A DNA stretch of 7,145 nucleotides from Balneolaceae bacterium (GTDB lineage: Bacteria; Bacteroidota; Rhodothermia; Balneolales; Balneolaceae), in NCBI GenBank assembly GCA_007134665.1, contig SLKH01000047.1:1-7145 (forward strand). The letters are read 5' to 3'. Numbering within the stretch: position 1 is the stretch's first letter; every line of letters starts with the position of its first letter. The notes below the pieces were generated by a model. That model saw only the letters and a list, made by a program, of their open reading frames with translations, ran no database searches and was not told where the DNA came from. Below are positions 5,593-7,145 of the stretch, piece by piece. Position numbers and translations under genes: made by a program.

Positions 5593-7145
5593 GGGGCTTC
5601 CAGTCTTTCTTGTAAATAGGTTCTGTCAGGGTCAGCTTCAAATGCTTTCTGCCACCAATTTATTGCATCATCCGATTGTCCGAGTTTCTCATATACATCT
5701 CCCATATGTTCGTATACTTCAGCACTGGCATCGCCGGTATCGATGGAAGATTGAATATATTCCCTGGCCTTCTCATACTCACCTTTCTTGAAATAAATCC
5801 ACCCCACAGTATCCAGGTATGCAGCATTTTCAGGCTCGTACCTGATGGCACGAAGTGCGAGTTCTTCTGCATAATCAAGCCGTTCTTCCCTGATTGACAT
5901 AAAATAGGCGTAATTGTTCATTGCGTTATGGTTGGAACTGTCAAGCTGAAGTGCAGCTTCATAGGTCTCAACAGCATCATCCCATCGGTCAAGGTCCGCA
6001 TACACATCACCCAAAGTTCCATGCACAATGGACCTGAAATCTCTTCGGGAGGGCAACATTGTGGCGCTCTCAAGCCACTCGGCAGCCTTGATATTCTGAT
6101 CTGTAAGCATGTATGAAGCTCCGACAAAGAAATTTATAAATGCATCATCATCGATAAATTCTGTTGCCCGGATACCAGCTTCAATTACCTGTTCATAATC
6201 GCCGGCAGAAAAAATGAGTTGAATTCTCTGCCGCCAGGCTTCACTGTCTTCCGGCTGAACCTGGTTGGCCAGTTCCAGTTTTTCTATAGCTTCATCCTGG
6301 TTACCCTGGTTGAGATAAAATTCAGCAGCAAGCAGATGAGCTTCCCCAAATTCTGGCTCATTATTGCTGAAGCTTTCGAGTACACGCTGTGTTTCCCGGG
6401 TTAGTACTGGTTGGTTTTGAGCCGATTGATGTTGCAGGTATAGAAATCTGGCAAGTTCCATTTTTTGTCCCGCTGTTAATAACGGATCCTCGATCATTGA
6501 TATAAACGTATCTCCCAGACTTTCCCATTCACCCCTATTAACATATATATCAGCTAACAGAATAAGAGTTTCCGGATTACGTGGATTACGCAGTTTTGCT
6601 TCAGTCAGGATTTCGACAGCCGATTCGAAGTCTTCCATTTCTGTGAAAAGCCTGCTGATGGTATGCAGTGTGTTGAGGTTGTCAGGTTCAAGGCCTCTCA
6701 TACGCTGAAGTTCCTCAAGAGCAGCCTGTTGGTTTTCCATCTGTATATAATTTTGATATTTCCGGCGGTGGATTTGTATATCCGGGCCCCTTGCAGAAAG
6801 AATCTCGTCATAAATCCTGTTTGATTCCTCAAACTCTCTTAGCTCGGTATACAGTGCTGCAAGCTGAATTAAAATCATTCGCTCATCGGGAAGATACTCC
6901 CGGGAATTTTCCAATGCCTGTACAGATTCGTATGGTTGGCCACTTCTGCTGTAAATTTCAGCAAGTTTTAAATGGTACCATTTATTGTCCGGCTCAATCT
7001 CCACAGCAACCTTTGCATAATACTCGGCATTAACATAGTCGCGGAGCTCAAGGTATGCATCAGCCATTGCATAATTCACTCCTGATGAGTCGGGAATTCT
7101 CAGGTATGCAAGATTCAATAAGTCAATTGCCTGTTGATATTCCTC
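5589..7145 (-). CDS. Tetratricopeptide repeat protein (5' end outside window)
   Basis: The visible part is 518 residues and consists almost wholly of TPR units, helix pairs that form a superhelical protein-binding scaffold. About 14 units can be traced, with typical Tyr/Leu-Gly-Tyr-Ala-Pro spacing. Clear examples are the segments with LADIYVNRGEW, LAAEFYLNQG, LGDVYADLDRW, VGWIYFKKGEY and MGDVYEKLG. The stretch near TAGQKMELARFLYLQHQS is less regular and may be a diverged unit. The C-terminus ends soon after the last unit (LEAP). A TTG at 7118 could be taken as a start but is not one: the frame stays open to the window edge (EEYQQAIDL), giving another half TPR unit, so the N-terminus with any signal peptide is missing. 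It is the first visible gene of the operon and ends in a 4-base overlap with the DUF4292 gene. The binding partner is unknown; the operon suggests the envelope. Confidence 0.93.
   Translation of the reverse strand, partial: EEYQQAIDLLNLAYLRIPDSSGVNYAMADAYLELRDYVNAEYYAKVAVEIEPDNKWYHLKLAEIYSRSGQPYESVQALENSREYLPDERMILIQLAALYTELREFEESNRIYDEILSARGPDIQIHRRKYQNYIQMENQQAALEELQRMRGLEPDNLNTLHTISRLFTEMEDFESAVEILTEAKLRNPRNPETLILLADIYVNRGEWESLGDTFISMIEDPLLTAGQKMELARFLYLQHQSAQNQPVLTRETQRVLESFSNNEPEFGEAHLLAAEFYLNQGNQDEAIEKLELANQVQPEDSEAWRQRIQLIFSAGDYEQVIEAGIRATEFIDDDAFINFFVGASYMLTDQNIKAAEWLESATMLPSRRDFRSIVHGTLGDVYADLDRWDDAVETYEAALQLDSSNHNAMNNYAYFMSIREERLDYAEELALRAIRYEPENAAYLDTVGWIYFKKGEYEKAREYIQSSIDTGDASAEVYEHMGDVYEKLGQSDDAINWWQKAFEADPDRTYLQERLEAP

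Noticed and set aside
1..7145. CRISPR array, tRNA gene, insertion sequence or phage element
   Set aside because: No regularly spaced direct repeats, cloverleaf, transposase or integrase coding region, or terminal inverted repeats were found on either strand.

Overview
The window looks like chromosomal DNA from a member of the Bacteroidota/Balneolota (FCB) group. The grounds are a DUF4292-type lipoprotein set between a TPR protein and an EnvC-type murein hydrolase activator, a YpdA-family flavoprotein of the 'GCLVNS' type, genes that mostly lack strong Shine-Dalgarno sequences, at least one promoter with the TAnnTTTG box used by this group, and a moderate GC content. The exact genus cannot be read from the sequence.

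Layout, left to right. (1) Bases 1-66 are probably the last 21 codons of an unrecognised plus-strand gene. (2) A long imperfect hairpin lies at 95-151. (3) A small-type SRP RNA (4.5S RNA) gene lies at 245-343 on the plus strand and ends in a 9-T terminator; the window's gene-caller-style ORFs across it are spurious. (4) A YpdA-like FAD/NADPH disulfide reductase lies on the minus strand, converging on the SRP RNA. (5) A full-length Ppx/GppA phosphatase with a C-terminal HD-type domain lies on the plus strand, diverging from ypdA. (6) A small four-helix membrane protein of unknown function lies on the minus strand, converging on ppx and preceded by its own likely promoter. (7) A minus-strand operon reads, in transcription order, TPR protein (5' end outside the window), DUF4292 lipoprotein, EnvC-like activator. 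Both internal junctions are 4-base stop/start overlaps (GTGA and ATGA), so the three are almost certainly co-transcribed and translationally coupled.

How the genes work together. The operon in (7) is the only clear functional group. It consists of an exported coiled-coil protein with a LytM domain that has lost its zinc ligands (so an activator of an amidase, not an enzyme), a lipoprotein of predicted LolA/LolB-like fold, and a scaffold of about 14 TPR units. That points to control of cell-wall cleavage or envelope assembly. The other genes are housekeeping and stress functions: protein targeting (SRP RNA), thiol redox balance (YpdA), and polyphosphate/(p)ppGpp metabolism (Ppx/GppA).

I see no mobile elements, CRISPR arrays, tRNA genes or clear signs of horizontal transfer. 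I also found no strong case for a wholly new system. The most interesting leads are the YpdA variant without the usual active-site cysteine, the TPR-DUF4292-EnvC coupling, and the unexplained hairpin at 95-151.
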